This document shows positions 41,776 to 50,103 of a stretch of DNA of 64,000 nt, one piece after another; position 1 is the first letter of the stretch, and the number at the start of each line of letters is the position of its first letter. Made by a program: the position numbers and the translations under genes. The DNA is taken from contig AP024096.1 of assembly GCA_015099395.1 (NCBI GenBank), forward strand, positions 6,055,485-6,119,484, given 5' to 3'. The stretch comes from Ktedonobacteria bacterium brp13 (GTDB lineage Bacteria; Chloroflexota; Ktedonobacteria; Ktedonobacterales; Ktedonobacteraceae). The notes under the pieces were generated by a model that saw nothing but the letters and a program-made list of their open reading frames with translations, was not told the DNA's origin and did no database searches.

Positions 41776-43599
41776 ATGTCTGCTACTGTTATGCAGGCCA
41801 GATATGCCAGTATACGCGAGATTCGTCGGAGACAGCGAAGGGCGCAGTGGGCGACTGGTACCGTGCTGTTTTTACTTGGTCTTGTGTTAGAGGCTCTCTA
41901 TCTTGCTTGCTATCCCTGGCTAGCCGGGCGCAACACTACGGCGCAACACGATACAGTACGTCAGGCCTGGGAGTCGTCTGTGCCTTATCTTGGTCAGGTC
42001 TATCATCTGCTTGACTGGACGCCTTATGTGCAAGCTCTCTATCAGTGGCCGGACTATCTGCGTGGGCATCTGTATCCATTATTGTTCTTGCTCGCGCTGG
42101 CGCTTATTCTTGTGGTAGTTGCTGCTGGCGTTGGGGCACGTGGTGATCGCAAATTGCGTGATAATATCGTCGCCGGGCGTCCTGTCTTTGTTGTTATCTT
42201 CTTGCTGACCTGTATCTTTGGCCTGACAATGCTCTGCTCTCCCATCTATGCCAATATGTTTACGCGCGACATGTTTCTGTCTGGTTTGAATGGACGTATG
42301 GTGGTTGTCTATCATCTCAACCCCTATGTTGCCAATGCCTCTACTCAGTCGATCCTCAAGCACGACTCGTTGCAGCAGGTGCTGAACTCGCTGCAGATGG
42401 GCGTGCGCTATCCGACGCCGCCATTCGGTCCTGTCTGGATGGATATCGGCATCCTCATCTCGCTGATCCCGCACAGCACTATTGTCGATACGATCCTCAG
42501 TTTCCGTATGTTGAGTCTGTTGATCCATCTGGTGAATGTCTTATTGCTCTGGTCCTTGCTGGCAACGCTGAGGCCATGGCAGCGTCTCTCAGCGACGGTC
42601 CTGTACGCCTGGAATCCGTTGGTGTTGTTGTTGGGTATCTCGCAGGGGCATCAGGAGATGGTGATCATTCTGCTGGTCCTGTTGGCTCTGACCAGTATTC
42701 AACGGAACGCTACGATCTTAAGCTGGGTCTTTATCTTATTAGCGGCACTGGTCAACCTGACCTGTCTCCTGCTCCTGCCGATTTTCCTGTTCTGCCTGCT
42801 ACGTCAGACGCGTCTTATGGGCTGCTTCTGGCGACTCTCCTGGAGCCTGGGGATGCTGCTGGTAACGGTGCTGGTCGTCTTTATGGCGTATATACCGTAC
42901 TGGCAGGGCTGGAGTCTGCCGGGAATGTGGCTCAATCTACGTGAGGTCTTCTGGCAGGATAGTTCACTCAATTCGTTGAATGCTGTGATTATCGCGCTAC
43001 CTCTCCATCTATCTCCAGCCGTTATGACCTATCTGCAGCCTCCCTATTGGTCGCTGGGTGTGCTTGTACTGCTGGCTTGCTATCTGCTCCTCGTATTTAT
43101 ACTGGCGGACTCGATAGATCTGACGTTGCTGTGTGGAGGTTGGTTGCTCTTGCTCTGGTTAGTAATGAGTCCCATCTACTGGCCCTGGTACCTGCTCATT
43201 CCTATGGTCTTCGCCATCTGCGCTGGCAATCGTAAGCTGACGCTCTGTACAGTACTGCTGGCCTGCGGAGCCTTTCTCTGCTGGTATTACTGGCAGTGGA
43301 GAACACCCTGGCCGCTCGAAGGTCTGGTGGTGATTGGTATTCCTTGCCTGGTCTGGGGCTGGGTCCTTTTCTTCTCAACTGTGGGACGGGCCTTTGGGCG
43401 TCGTGGGCAAGATGCTGATGCCTTTGATGATGATAAGTATGAGTATGAGTATGAGTATGAGGAGATTGATGATCAAGATGATCTCTTTGACGATACGACG
43501 CAGCAATTCGTCGGTCCCCAGGAGATTCCAACGCATCCAGCAGTTGTGACACGGCACATTCCTCAGCGTAACGTAAATCTTCATCCCGATCGGTTTTAG
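41776..43599 (+). CDS. Polytopic membrane glycosyltransferase-like protein (GT87/MptB-like)
   Basis: The protein is 607 aa from ATG 41776 (MSATVMQARYASIREIRRRQ), behind TTTTTAAAGGAGCAGTT. About 12 hydrophobic segments span the chain. After TM3 an extracytoplasmic loop carries FTRDMFLSGLNGRMVVVYHL and NPYVANAS, then RYPTPPFGPVW, and YAWNPLVLLLGISQGHQE lies before later helices. This layout (NPY, PPxGP, WNPL...GHxE) is that of lipid-linked mannosyl/glycosyltransferases of the GT-C type. The C-terminal ~90 residues are cytosolic and acidic, with a KYEYEYEYEE run. The acceptor is unknown. Confidence 0.75.
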   Translation: MSATVMQARYASIREIRRRQRRAQWATGTVLFLLGLVLEALYLACYPWLAGRNTTAQHDTVRQAWESSVPYLGQVYHLLDWTPYVQALYQWPDYLRGHLYPLLFLLALALILVVVAAGVGARGDRKLRDNIVAGRPVFVVIFLLTCIFGLTMLCSPIYANMFTRDMFLSGLNGRMVVVYHLNPYVANASTQSILKHDSLQQVLNSLQMGVRYPTPPFGPVWMDIGILISLIPHSTIVDTILSFRMLSLLIHLVNVLLLWSLLATLRPWQRLSATVLYAWNPLVLLLGISQGHQEMVIILLVLLALTSIQRNATILSWVFILLAALVNLTCLLLLPIFLFCLLRQTRLMGCFWRLSWSLGMLLVTVLVVFMAYIPYWQGWSLPGMWLNLREVFWQDSSLNSLNAVIIALPLHLSPAVMTYLQPPYWSLGVLVLLACYLLLVFILADSIDLTLLCGGWLLLLWLVMSPIYWPWYLLIPMVFAICAGNRKLTLCTVLLACGAFLCWYYWQWRTPWPLEGLVVIGIPCLVWGWVLFFSTVGRAFGRRGQDADAFDDDKYEYEYEYEEIDDQDDLFDDTTQQFVGPQEIPTHPAVVTRHIPQRNVNLHPDRF

Positions 43600-43623
43600 C
43601 TCGCTTGCAGTAACAGGCGAGCT
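43598..43623 (+). terminator. Hairpin after the membrane glycosyltransferase gene
   Basis: AGCTCGC (43598-43604) pairs with GCGAGCT (43617-43623), 12-nt loop. It begins in the stop codon and lacks a T-run, so termination strength is unclear. Confidence 0.35.
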
Positions 43624-43926
43624 AGCGAAAAGATGACTTTATGGGATAAGACTGAAGACCTGGACCGCTAGTTGCTTCACTTAGCGGGTTATGTTATAAT
43701 GATCTGCGCATGCGGGGTTTCCGCTCGTGAAAAAGGCTTCTCTTCGCCTTTGATTGAGCCCTCTCTCTGTCTACTTTACCCTCTTCTGTTGTGCTTGCGT
43801 ACTTCGCACTTCATTTAGCAGATACTGAGCGGTCGAGTTGTGTGTCCTGATCTGGATGGATCAGTGACGCTGTTACATTGGTTTTACCCTCGCAAATGCA
43901 GAAAACTTACAGAAAGAAAGAGTCTT
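43624..43926 (+). other. rpmI leader region
   Basis: Downstream of the promoter at 43672-43700 the leader of about 220 nt shows GCGG/CCGC (near 43712-43724) and AAAGGC/GCCTTT (43732-43751), followed by CT-rich sequence. In other bacteria L20 represses rpmI-rplT through the leader or the infC region. infC is not here. Confidence 0.4.
43672..43700 (+). promoter_or_regulatory. rpmI-rplT promoter
   Basis: TTGCTT (43672-43677), 17-nt spacer and a perfect TATAAT (43695-43700). It is placed about 225 nt upstream of rpmI. Confidence 0.65.
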
Positions 43927-44133
43927 ATGCCAAAGCAAAAATTAAAAACCAACAAGGCGATGGCCAAACGTGTAAAGGTCACCGCTGGCGGTAAGTTCAT
44001 CCGCCGTAAAGTGGGCATCAACCACTTGCGCCGCAACAAGTCAGCACAGTTAGTTCGTTCCGCCGATAAGGGCTTTGAGCTGTCGACGGCTGATACACGT
44101 CGTCTGAAGCGCTTGCTTCCTTACGCTTTCTAA
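43927..44133 (+). CDS. rpmI: 50S ribosomal protein L35
   Basis: L35 (68 aa) starts MPKQKLKTNKAMAKRVKVTA. I chose ATG 43927 because homologues begin there, although the binding site (AGAAAGAAAGAG) is modest. An in-frame upstream start at 43840 adds non-conserved residues. The motif GINHLRRNKSAQLVR and end RRLKRLLPYAF are typical (family HLLTKKSAKRKRHL). It is followed by rplT, the usual partner. Confidence 0.95.
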   Translation: MPKQKLKTNKAMAKRVKVTAGGKFIRRKVGINHLRRNKSAQLVRSADKGFELSTADTRRLKRLLPYAF

Positions 44134-44178
44134 GAGTAACGAGTCTACTAAGCAGTTATTGGAGGATAACGAAAAACT

Positions 44179-44559
44179 ATGCCACGTGTAAAACGCGGAG
44201 TTACCGCTCACAAAAAACACAAAAAAGTATTACAATTTGCGGAAGGCCACCGTGGTACGCGCCGCCGCTTGTTCCGTCCCGCGCATGAGTCAGTCATGCG
44301 CTCAATGGCGTATATGTATCGCGACCGCCGTAGCCGCAAACGTGATATGCGCCGCCTGTGGATCACTCGTATCAACGCTGCTGCTCGTATGCATGGCATC
44401 AGCTACAGCCAGTTGATGCACGCGATCCATGTTGCCAATATCGAAGTTGATCGCAAGATCCTGGCCGAGATGGCGGTTAACGATATGCCTGCATTTAGCA
44501 CGCTGGTCAAGACCGCGCTGGATGCCGCACATCTGGATACCACTACCGCTAACGCGTAA
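44179..44559 (+). CDS. rplT: 50S ribosomal protein L20
   Basis: L20 (126 aa) is needed early in 50S assembly and is a translational repressor in several bacteria. It starts MPRVKRGVTAHKKHKKVLQF behind TTATTGGAGGATAACGAAAAACT. Landmarks are AEGHRGTRRRLFRPAHESV, YMYRDRRSRKRDMRRLWITR, INAAARMHGISYSQLMH and NIEVDRKILAEMAVND. The last residues (LDTTTANA) are variable. Confidence 0.98.
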   Translation: MPRVKRGVTAHKKHKKVLQFAEGHRGTRRRLFRPAHESVMRSMAYMYRDRRSRKRDMRRLWITRINAAARMHGISYSQLMHAIHVANIEVDRKILAEMAVNDMPAFSTLVKTALDAAHLDTTTANA

Positions 44560-44581
44560 GCGATGCACACAAGCTGAAGGG

Positions 44582-44620
44582 CCTGCGATATCATAGTCTG
44601 ATATCGTGGGTTCTTTTTTT
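44582..44620 (+). terminator. Rho-independent terminator after rplT
   Basis: A 12-bp stem runs from 44582 to 44610 (CCTGCGATATCA with TGATATCGTGGG, two G-U pairs, 5-nt loop) and is followed by TTCTTTTTTT. This is one of the clearest terminators in the window. Confidence 0.85.
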
Positions 44621-44656
44621 ATGACTCTGCCCTGTTGTTGCGAAGAGGAGGCTGGC

Positions 44657-45505
44657 TTGAAGACGCTGATTACTAGTCCTGGCAATGCACGTATTGCGAA
44701 ACTTCAGACGCTGCATACGACGCGCGGTCGCAAGAAAAGCGGCCTCTTCCTGATGGAGGGACCGCATCTGCTGGAGGCGCTGCTGGATGCACGACTCTGG
44801 CCGCAGGAGGTTTTTTATCATCCGGCTCTGCTTGAACGTACGCCAGAGGGGAACGCTTTGCTGACGCGTCTGCTGACGGTGGCGGAGCAAGAGGCGCGTC
44901 AGATGGATCTGGTTGAAGTTGGCGAGCGGGTCATTGAGGCGCTGGGTGAAGTACAGACCTCGCAAGGTGTTGTCAGTGTGCTACCTCTGGATGCTCTGCA
45001 GTATCGTGCGCTACTGGCGCGGAGACCACAGCAAGAGCGACCCTGCCTTTTGATCCTGGATGATCTGGCTGATCCGGGCAATATGGGAACTGTGTTACGT
45101 ACGGCGCTAGCTGCGAACGTCGAGCGCGTCCTGCTGACACCGCACTGTGTAGATTATTTTAGCCCCAAGGTCGTACGTGCAGCTGCTGGTGCGCATGTCG
45201 CGCTACCTGTTGAGCATGACCTCTCCTGGGAAGGGATCGCTGAACGTGTCTCGACCCATTGTGGTGGGACGCCGCGTGTTCTGGTTGCGGAAGCCGGTAG
45301 TGATGAGCTCTATTTCAGTCAGGATCTCACGCAACCCTTCGCACTGATTGTTGGCAATGAGGCTCATGGTCCATCGCCGCGTGCCTACGCTCTCGCGACC
45401 CGCTCGATTAGTATCCCGCTGGCGAACAATGTAGAGTCGTTGAATGCGGCGATGGCGACCGGTATTATTCTGTATGAGTGCGTACGCCAGATGCAGCAGA
45501 GATAG
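44657..45505 (+). CDS. SPOUT-family RNA 2'-O-methyltransferase (TrmH/RlmB-like)
   Basis: The protein is 282 aa from TTG 44657 (MKTLITSPGNARIAKLQTLH). I chose this start because GAAGAGGAGG lies 5 nt upstream. The GTG at 44606 lies inside the rplT terminator, and ATG 44621 directly abuts its T-run. An N-terminal substrate-binding domain (KSGLFLMEGPHLLEALLD) is followed by the SPOUT fold with ILDDLADPGNMGTVLRTA, FALIVGNEAHGPS and ISIPLANNVESLNAAMATGI, the SAM-binding knot. It methylates a ribose in rRNA or tRNA. The target is not decided by sequence. Confidence 0.9.
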   Translation: MKTLITSPGNARIAKLQTLHTTRGRKKSGLFLMEGPHLLEALLDARLWPQEVFYHPALLERTPEGNALLTRLLTVAEQEARQMDLVEVGERVIEALGEVQTSQGVVSVLPLDALQYRALLARRPQQERPCLLILDDLADPGNMGTVLRTALAANVERVLLTPHCVDYFSPKVVRAAAGAHVALPVEHDLSWEGIAERVSTHCGGTPRVLVAEAGSDELYFSQDLTQPFALIVGNEAHGPSPRAYALATRSISIPLANNVESLNAAMATGIILYECVRQMQQR

Positions 45506-45527
45506 CAGCGTCTATATAAACAAAATA

Positions 45528-45577
45528 AAAAAGAGTACCAGGGAGAACGCTAGCCTGTTCTCCCTGGTACTCTTTTT
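45528..45577. terminator. Bidirectional terminator (21-bp perfect inverted repeat)
   Basis: The arms 45528-45548 and 45557-45577 are perfectly complementary over 21 bp with an 8-nt loop. They begin with A-runs and end with T-runs, so the element terminates both the methyltransferase gene (+) and the converging chemoreceptor-like gene (-). Confidence 0.9.
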
Positions 45578-45590
45578 CTCTATGCAAGGA

Positions 45591-48026
45591 TTACCAGTTG
45601 TTTTTGCGTGTGCTGGTACGCTTGGTTGTAGGCCAATCGCCGGAGTCGGTGCTCCCATCCCATGACTGTTCACGTTTGGTCTCGGGCTGCCGCTCGGGTT
45701 TTATTGGCGGGCGAGAGTTGTAGTCATTGGCAGTCTCTGGTGGTGCAGGTGGGACTGGTAGGACAGGTGGGACTGGCGCTTCTACTTGAAAGGGCTGTAC
45801 TGGTGGGAATGGGAATGGTGGGAACGATGATATTGGCCTGGCGACTGGCGGTTGGAAGTCAGGGATCGGTAGTGGCATCTTAGTTGGCGTCAACGGTATG
45901 CTGTAGAGTGGCTCTAAGGGTACCGGCTGTTCTTGTGAGCTCTGTGAACTGTGTTGACTGTGGATGCTGTAGTTGTCGAATGAGCTTCTGTATCTCCCTG
46001 CTCCCTGTCTGGAGGACTGGATCGTAGCACTGACGGTGCGGAAGACGCCGCTGATGGTAAGTGGGTTCTCTTCATCGTCTGTGATCGTGCTGAGCATACT
46101 GGAGCGTGGCACTTGATAGTGTTGATTATCGCGTAGTTTAAAGGCCTCTACGGAGGCACGCAGCTGCTCTACGAGCCGCGCGAGCTGTTCCATACGCTGG
46201 GCTGCATTCTGCGTATTCTGGCTGTTCTGTCGGGTTGTCTCGCTGGTAATCTGCATAATATGGACAGCTCGGTTAGAGTTTTGGACCTGTTGTGTGGCGA
46301 GCTGGTTCATATATTCAATCTCTCTGGCCTGGTGTTCGACGGCGGCGAAGATCGATTCCAGTGCGACTCCGGCCTCCTGGGTGAGTCGTGAGCCGGTCGT
46401 TGTCTCGCGCTGGGTATCTTGCATGGAGAGTGCGACTGAGCCTATCTCTTCGCGTATGGTTCGTACGATGCGCGCGATCAGGCTGGCCTGGTCTTTCGCG
46501 CGTTCTGCCAGACGGCGGATGTCGGCGGCGACCGCTCCGAAGCCTTTGCCGTTATCGCCGGCCATGGCCGCCTGAATGGCGGCGTCGAGGGCGAGCCGGT
46601 TCGTCTGATGCGCGATGCTGGCAATGACCTCTACAACTTCATCGATCTCGCGTGAGCGTTCGCCCAGGCTCTGGACCTTGTTGGCGGTTCCCTGGACATT
46701 ATCGGTGATGCGGCTCATTTCGGTGATGGCTTGCTCAACCGATTCGCGACCGACCTGCGCATCCAGGCGGGCAACGCGTGCTACATCATAGAGTTGTTGC
46801 GCACGGGCGGCGACTTGATGGTTGACCTGTGTCATCTGCTCAATCTCAGCGGTGGCATCGGCGATTCCTTCGATCTGATGCGTCTCATTGTCGACCAGCT
46901 GCGTCATGCGGTTGAGTACCAGGCTTGTTGATTTTTGTACCTCATGGGCGACGCCTTTGACCCGTACGACCAGACTGCCCAGTTCCTCAACCATGTAGTT
47001 GAACGAGTCGGCGAGCACACCCAGTGTATCGGTGCTCACCTCAGCCTGCACGCGTAGATCGCCTTCACCGACGCCGCTGACCTCACTGACCAGCTTCTCA
47101 ACCTGTCCCTGTAACATATCACGTTGCGCCTGCGCATCTTGAATCAGGCGTACGATGTTGTCGAGCATATTATTCATCGAGTTTGCGACAAGATAGATCT
47201 CGTCGTTACCGTCGATCCTGGCGCGTGCGGTTGTCTCGCCGCGTGCTATACGCCGTGTGAGCCGTGCCAGCTGGTGCAGAGGGACCGTGATCGTGCGGTA
47301 GATAGCATAGCCGATGGTGATAACGACCAGTACGGTGCTCAGAAAGGCGATGAGTGTAACCATCAGCCAGGGATTCGTTTCGGCACCGGCAGTCCCTGCG
47401 ATACGGTCGCCGATGGTTGCTGTCAGGGCGTTGACTCCATCCCATTGCGTCTGGAGCGGTACATAGGCAGTATTCGCCTCTGTCAACAGGAGCTGGCTGG
47501 TAGCGAGCGCTGCATGCTGGCTAATCGCTGTAAGAGCGCGATCCTGAGCGCTATTATAGGCGGGCCAGAGCTGCTGCTGCACCAGGTTGAATGCCTGTTG
47601 TTGCTGTTCCGCATAGTGCTGGCTCGAGTAGTTGTTGTCGAGCAATCTACGGCTCTTTTGCATGCTTGCAGCCGTTGCGGCTGCGTAGCTGTGTGGAAAC
47701 TGTTGCATCCCTGTTACAAAGCTGCTCGTGGCCTCACCGATCTGCAGAAGATCCATCTGGAGCTGTTGCGTGCTGGCTGGTGTCGTGGAATATTGATCCT
47801 GATAGACCTGATTTAAAAGGTAATGGATGCGCGGAAGATAGCTTCCTGTCGTGGTAGTGGACTTGAATGCACTTATGTTCGTTTGAGTGATCTGTCCCTG
47901 CTCGATCTGTTTCTTTGCGAACGTAATACCTAGAGCTGAGATGACAATACCAGGGATGACCGCTGCTAGCAAAAAAGCCAGCAAGAGACGGCGAGAGATT
48001 TGCATATTGGTTATAAACTTGAGCAT
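45591..48026 (-). CDS. Methyl-accepting chemotaxis-like receptor with a proline-rich tail
   Basis: The protein is 811 aa from ATG 48026 (MLKFITNMQISRRLLLAFLL). A longer TTG start at 48056 would overlap the binding site GAGGAGGGG. TM1 is about 14-36, an extracytoplasmic helical sensor domain is about 40-220, and TM2 is about 221-243. A HAMP domain (TITVPLHQLARLTRRIARGE) is followed by a second HAMP-like segment with GEGDLRVQAEVSTDTLG. The signalling hairpin is IASIAHQTNRLALDAAIQAA, near the GKGFGAVAADIRRLAERA stretch. It differs from most receptors at the tip (R for L, Q for E). After about residue 600 a Ser/Gln then Pro-rich tail of ~200 residues follows. No che genes are nearby. Confidence 0.85.
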   Translation of the reverse strand: MLKFITNMQISRRLLLAFLLAAVIPGIVISALGITFAKKQIEQGQITQTNISAFKSTTTTGSYLPRIHYLLNQVYQDQYSTTPASTQQLQMDLLQIGEATSSFVTGMQQFPHSYAAATAASMQKSRRLLDNNYSSQHYAEQQQQAFNLVQQQLWPAYNSAQDRALTAISQHAALATSQLLLTEANTAYVPLQTQWDGVNALTATIGDRIAGTAGAETNPWLMVTLIAFLSTVLVVITIGYAIYRTITVPLHQLARLTRRIARGETTARARIDGNDEIYLVANSMNNMLDNIVRLIQDAQAQRDMLQGQVEKLVSEVSGVGEGDLRVQAEVSTDTLGVLADSFNYMVEELGSLVVRVKGVAHEVQKSTSLVLNRMTQLVDNETHQIEGIADATAEIEQMTQVNHQVAARAQQLYDVARVARLDAQVGRESVEQAITEMSRITDNVQGTANKVQSLGERSREIDEVVEVIASIAHQTNRLALDAAIQAAMAGDNGKGFGAVAADIRRLAERAKDQASLIARIVRTIREEIGSVALSMQDTQRETTTGSRLTQEAGVALESIFAAVEHQAREIEYMNQLATQQVQNSNRAVHIMQITSETTRQNSQNTQNAAQRMEQLARLVEQLRASVEAFKLRDNQHYQVPRSSMLSTITDDEENPLTISGVFRTVSATIQSSRQGAGRYRSSFDNYSIHSQHSSQSSQEQPVPLEPLYSIPLTPTKMPLPIPDFQPPVARPISSFPPFPFPPVQPFQVEAPVPPVLPVPPAPPETANDYNSRPPIKPERQPETKREQSWDGSTDSGDWPTTKRTSTRKNNW

Positions 48027-48436
48027 GGATACTTCGGCCCCTCCTCTGACGCCCAAAGACTACCTCTACCACCCCCACTTACCCCCACTGCTCTATCTTC
48101 ATCAGCTGTGAAGAGTCTCGCGCTATCAGATGAGTGAGTGGTACCTTGTTGGATGTAATAACCTTCATTATTAAGAAAAGTTAGGCGAACGATCAAAATT
48201 CAGTGTACCCGTGGATTCTCTAATACAAAATTTGCACCGCTTCTATAGCCTATTTATCCTATTTACGTCTGTGCAATGGTCTGCAAAGAAACGATATAAT
48301 CAAGAGTAGTGAAGAAAACAAAGTAAAGCCCTGGCTGAGTTTTCTCTGTGCACTCTGTTTTTGAAGTATGATTGCTTTTAGTTATTCTTATGATTGCTTT
48401 GAGCTATTGTAATGAAGCCAAAGGAGCCTTCTGCAT
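48027..48436. other. 410-nt divergent spacer, receptor gene and biotin carboxylase gene
   Basis: It contains both upstream regions. Toward the carboxylase there is TATAAT at 48295-48300 and AAGGAG before its start. Toward the receptor I see only the binding site GAGGAGGGG. No ORF is convincing. Short AT-rich runs are the only other texture. Confidence 0.4.
48295..48300 (+). promoter_or_regulatory. Possible biotin carboxylase promoter (-10 box)
   Basis: A perfect TATAAT lies 136 nt upstream of the carboxylase start. No recognisable -35 is found at normal spacing (TGCAAT at 17 nt), so confidence is limited. Confidence 0.35.
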
Positions 48437-50074
48437 ATGTCGTCGATTCCTGTTCATACCACTGCTATGGATATTACTGACTCTACTAACTCTACTGACT
48501 GGCCCTTTCAAAAGGTATTGATTGCGAATCGTGGTGAGATTGCGGTACGTATCATTCGGGCCTGCCGCGAGCTTGGATTACACAGTATTGCCGTTTATAG
48601 TGAGGCCGATCGCCATGCATTGCATGTACGCATGGCCGATGAGGCGTATTTTATTGGACCTCCTGTCGCAGCGCAGAGCTATCTGCACGTTCCGACGCTG
48701 ATCGATGTTGCGCGACGTTCGGGTGCGCAGGCGATCCATCCCGGCTATGGTTTCCTCTCTGAGAATGCTGATTTTGTGGATGCCTGTCATGAGGCCGATC
48801 TGATCTACGTGGGGCCGAGTGCTGAGGCGCAGCGCGCGATGGGTGAGAAGACCGCTGCTCGTCGTGCTGCCATCGCCGCTGGTGTGCCAACCGCGCCCGG
48901 AGCTATCATCGACGCTGCCAGCGATGCTGAGATCCATGCCAGTGCCGAGAAGTTAGGCTATCCAGTATTACTCAAGGCGGCGGCTGGCGGTGGTGGTAAA
49001 GGCATCCGGCTGGTACACCGTCCTACGGAACTGCTCTCGTCACTGCGTACGGCTCGTAGCGAGGCTCAGAGCGCCTTCGGTGATAATCGAGTCTATCTGG
49101 AGAAGGCGATTACACCGGCCCGCCACATCGAGGTACAGTTTATTGCTGATACCCATGGCAATGTTGTGCACCTGGGAGAACGTGAGTGCAGCATCCAGCG
49201 TCGGCATCAAAAGCTGGTTGAGGAGTCACCCTCACCTGTTGTCGATGAGGCGTTGCGGCAACGTATGACCGCTGCTGTGATCAATCTGATCCGCTCGATC
49301 AACTACGTCAACGCAGGAACCGCCGAGTTCTTGCTGGGACCGGACAATAATTACTACTTCCTGGAGGTCAATGCGCGTATCCAGGTTGAGCACCCGGTCA
49401 CCGAATGGTGTACGGGGATCGATCTCGTGCAGGAGCAGTTTCGTGTTGCCGCTGGTCTTCCGCTCTCGTTTACGCAAGCAGAGGTTGCGCTGCGTGGAGC
49501 CGCTATCGAATGCCGTATCTCAGCCGAAGACCCCGAGCATCGTTTCTTGCCTGCCACTGGCACTGTACAGATCTTGCAAGAGCCTTCTGGACCGGGTGTG
49601 CGTGTCGATAGTAGCCTTTACGCCGGACTACAGATCCCGCTTTATTATGATCCCTTGCTCTCGAAGCTGATCGTCTGGGGGAAGGACCGCGCACAGGCGA
49701 TTGCGCGTATGCGACGAGCGCTCGCTGAATATCATATCTCTGGTGTCAAAACCACACTCCCCTTCTCCCGCTGGCTTATGACGCAGCCTCGCTTTTTAGC
49801 GGCAGATTTCTCGACCGACTTTATCGCTGAAGAATGGGATACACGTCAGAGTTTGGAAGAGGAAGAAGAGGAAGAAGGAGATCCGAAAGAAGCAGGAGCA
49901 GTGTCAGCCGTACCGACCTCAGAGCAACTGGCCGCTATTGTTGCCAGCCTGATGTTGCAGCAGCAGACCGAACGTGAGCAGGCGCGGCGACAGCCGTCGG
50001 GTCAGAACCATGGGAACGCTGAGAGCAGCCGCTGGCGTGATAGCAGCCGACATACTATGTTGCGGCCACAGTAA
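48437..50074 (+). CDS. accC: Biotin carboxylase with a C-terminal extension
   Basis: The protein (545 aa against about 450) carboxylates biotin using ATP and bicarbonate, the first half-reaction of acetyl-CoA carboxylase or related acyl-CoA carboxylases. After ~26 variable residues come KVLIANRGEIAVRIIRACRE, HPGYGFLSENADF, the glycine-rich ATP loop KAAAGGGGKGIRLV, CSIQRRHQKLVEE and VNARIQVEHPVTEWCTGIDL. The last ~85 residues are extra: an acidic run (EEEEEEEGD), then SEQLAAIVASLMLQQQTERE. No biotin carrier domain is fused and no accB is nearby. It could belong to propionyl- or methylcrotonyl-type carboxylase. Confidence 0.9.
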   Translation: MSSIPVHTTAMDITDSTNSTDWPFQKVLIANRGEIAVRIIRACRELGLHSIAVYSEADRHALHVRMADEAYFIGPPVAAQSYLHVPTLIDVARRSGAQAIHPGYGFLSENADFVDACHEADLIYVGPSAEAQRAMGEKTAARRAAIAAGVPTAPGAIIDAASDAEIHASAEKLGYPVLLKAAAGGGGKGIRLVHRPTELLSSLRTARSEAQSAFGDNRVYLEKAITPARHIEVQFIADTHGNVVHLGERECSIQRRHQKLVEESPSPVVDEALRQRMTAAVINLIRSINYVNAGTAEFLLGPDNNYYFLEVNARIQVEHPVTEWCTGIDLVQEQFRVAAGLPLSFTQAEVALRGAAIECRISAEDPEHRFLPATGTVQILQEPSGPGVRVDSSLYAGLQIPLYYDPLLSKLIVWGKDRAQAIARMRRALAEYHISGVKTTLPFSRWLMTQPRFLAADFSTDFIAEEWDTRQSLEEEEEEEGDPKEAGAVSAVPTSEQLAAIVASLMLQQQTEREQARRQPSGQNHGNAESSRWRDSSRHTMLRPQ

Positions 50075-50103
50075 ATAGTTGCCTGAGGATCTTCGCTGTT
50101 TGC

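Noticed and set aside
44606..44656. GTG 44606 or ATG 44621 as start of the SPOUT methyltransferase
   Set aside because: GTG lies in the rplT terminator stem and ATG directly follows its T-run, while TTG 44657 has GAGGAGG at proper spacing.
47206..47816. Frames on the + strand and in other phases inside the chemoreceptor-like gene
   Set aside because: They are shadows of a long, motif-bearing gene on the - strand.
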